The translations under genes and the position numbers were made by a program. DNA of 6,023 bases from Pseudomonadota bacterium (GTDB lineage Bacteria; Pseudomonadota; Gammaproteobacteria; Pseudomonadales; Azotimanducaceae). Positions within the stretch are counted from its first letter, which is position 1. Each line of letters opens with the position of its first letter. A model generated the notes under the pieces. It worked only from the letters and a program-made list of their open reading frames with translations. It did no database searches and was not told the origin of the DNA. This document shows, piece by piece, positions 5,878 through 6,023 of the stretch. The stretch covers positions 1-6,023 of the forward strand of contig JAQBYL010000270.1 of NCBI GenBank assembly GCA_027622495.1. Direction: 5' to 3'.

Positions 5878-6023
5878 ATGCCCGTAAAAATCGCCTCTAT
5901 TGGCCACTGCGCTATTGCTGCCAGCGATATTGGTTTGATGGCTGGTTTTTACCAGGAAGTTCTAGGCTTTGAGATGCTCGAGCGTGACCCAGACCACGGC
6001 GGCGTATTTTTGAACTTGCAAGG
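5878..6023 (+). CDS. VOC-family (glyoxalase/extradiol dioxygenase fold) protein, N-terminal part, runs off the right edge
   Basis: Forty-eight codons are present, beginning MPVKIASIGHCAIAASDIGL and continuing through MAGFYQEVLGFEMLERDPDHGGVFLNLQ. The pattern of a strand with His (GHCAI, His10), a helix with D-x-x-x-x-x-x-FYQEVLGF, and a second strand after E-x-x-E-R is the first beta-alpha-beta unit of the vicinal oxygen chelate superfamily. His10 is at the usual metal-ligand position. Members include glyoxalase I, extradiol ring-cleaving dioxygenases, epimerases and resistance proteins, so the reaction cannot be named from this fragment. There is no signal peptide, so the protein should be cytoplasmic. 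It is transcribed divergently from the dehydrogenase, with 145 bases between the two starts, which allows shared regulation. Confidence 0.85.
   Translation, partial: MPVKIASIGHCAIAASDIGLMAGFYQEVLGFEMLERDPDHGGVFLNLQ

Noticed and set aside
5733..5879. Extension of the dehydrogenase to the ATG at 5879 (49 more residues), which shares a CATG with the VOC start
   Set aside because: It would put 49 residues ahead of an obvious signal peptide and overlap the VOC ribosome binding site; ATG 5732 has its own GGGGGAA site.

Overview
The window looks like a short stretch of accessory catabolic genes from a moderately GC-rich bacterium, most likely an environmental or marine proteobacterium (perhaps a gammaproteobacterium). 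This placement is inference from gene content: a Baeyer-Villiger type flavin monooxygenase, a periplasmic PQQ/haem alcohol dehydrogenase, a sulfatase and a VOC-family protein together, plus a thioredoxin-type gene resembling proteobacterial CnoX/YbbN. No ribosomal or other taxonomically decisive gene is present.

Layout. (1) Positions 1-112, minus strand: the first 37 codons of a thioredoxin-fold protein that runs off the left edge. (2) 113-288: a divergent intergenic region. (3) 289-2100, plus strand: a Baeyer-Villiger monooxygenase gene of 604 codons including the stop. It is interrupted by an in-frame TAA at codon 52 (442-444), so only 490-2100 (536 aa from a GTG) remains open for the catalytic part. 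(4) 2101-2124: a 24-base convergent gap. (5) 2125-3579, minus: a sulfatase without a signal peptide. (6) 3597-5732, minus: a secreted quinohaemoprotein alcohol dehydrogenase, 17 bases upstream of the sulfatase and probably in one operon with it. (7) 5733-5877: a divergent intergenic region with an imperfect inverted repeat next to the dehydrogenase ribosome binding site. (8) 5878 to the right edge, plus: the first 48 codons of a VOC (glyoxalase/extradiol dioxygenase fold) protein.

How the genes may work together. The dehydrogenase would oxidise an alcohol in the periplasm and pass electrons through its own haem c. The sulfatase, apparently cytoplasmic, would hydrolyse a sulfate (or related) ester to release an alcohol. 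The monooxygenase, if functional, would insert oxygen next to a ketone to give an ester or lactone. These are compatible with breakdown of a cyclic or steroid/terpenoid-like alcohol or sulfate ester, but the substrate cannot be read from the sequence. The most notable points are the single in-frame stop in an otherwise intact monooxygenase, the loss of the usual adjacent cysteine pair in the dehydrogenase, and the absence of an export signal on the sulfatase. I found no CRISPR array, tRNA, rRNA, insertion sequence or evident new defence or mobile system.
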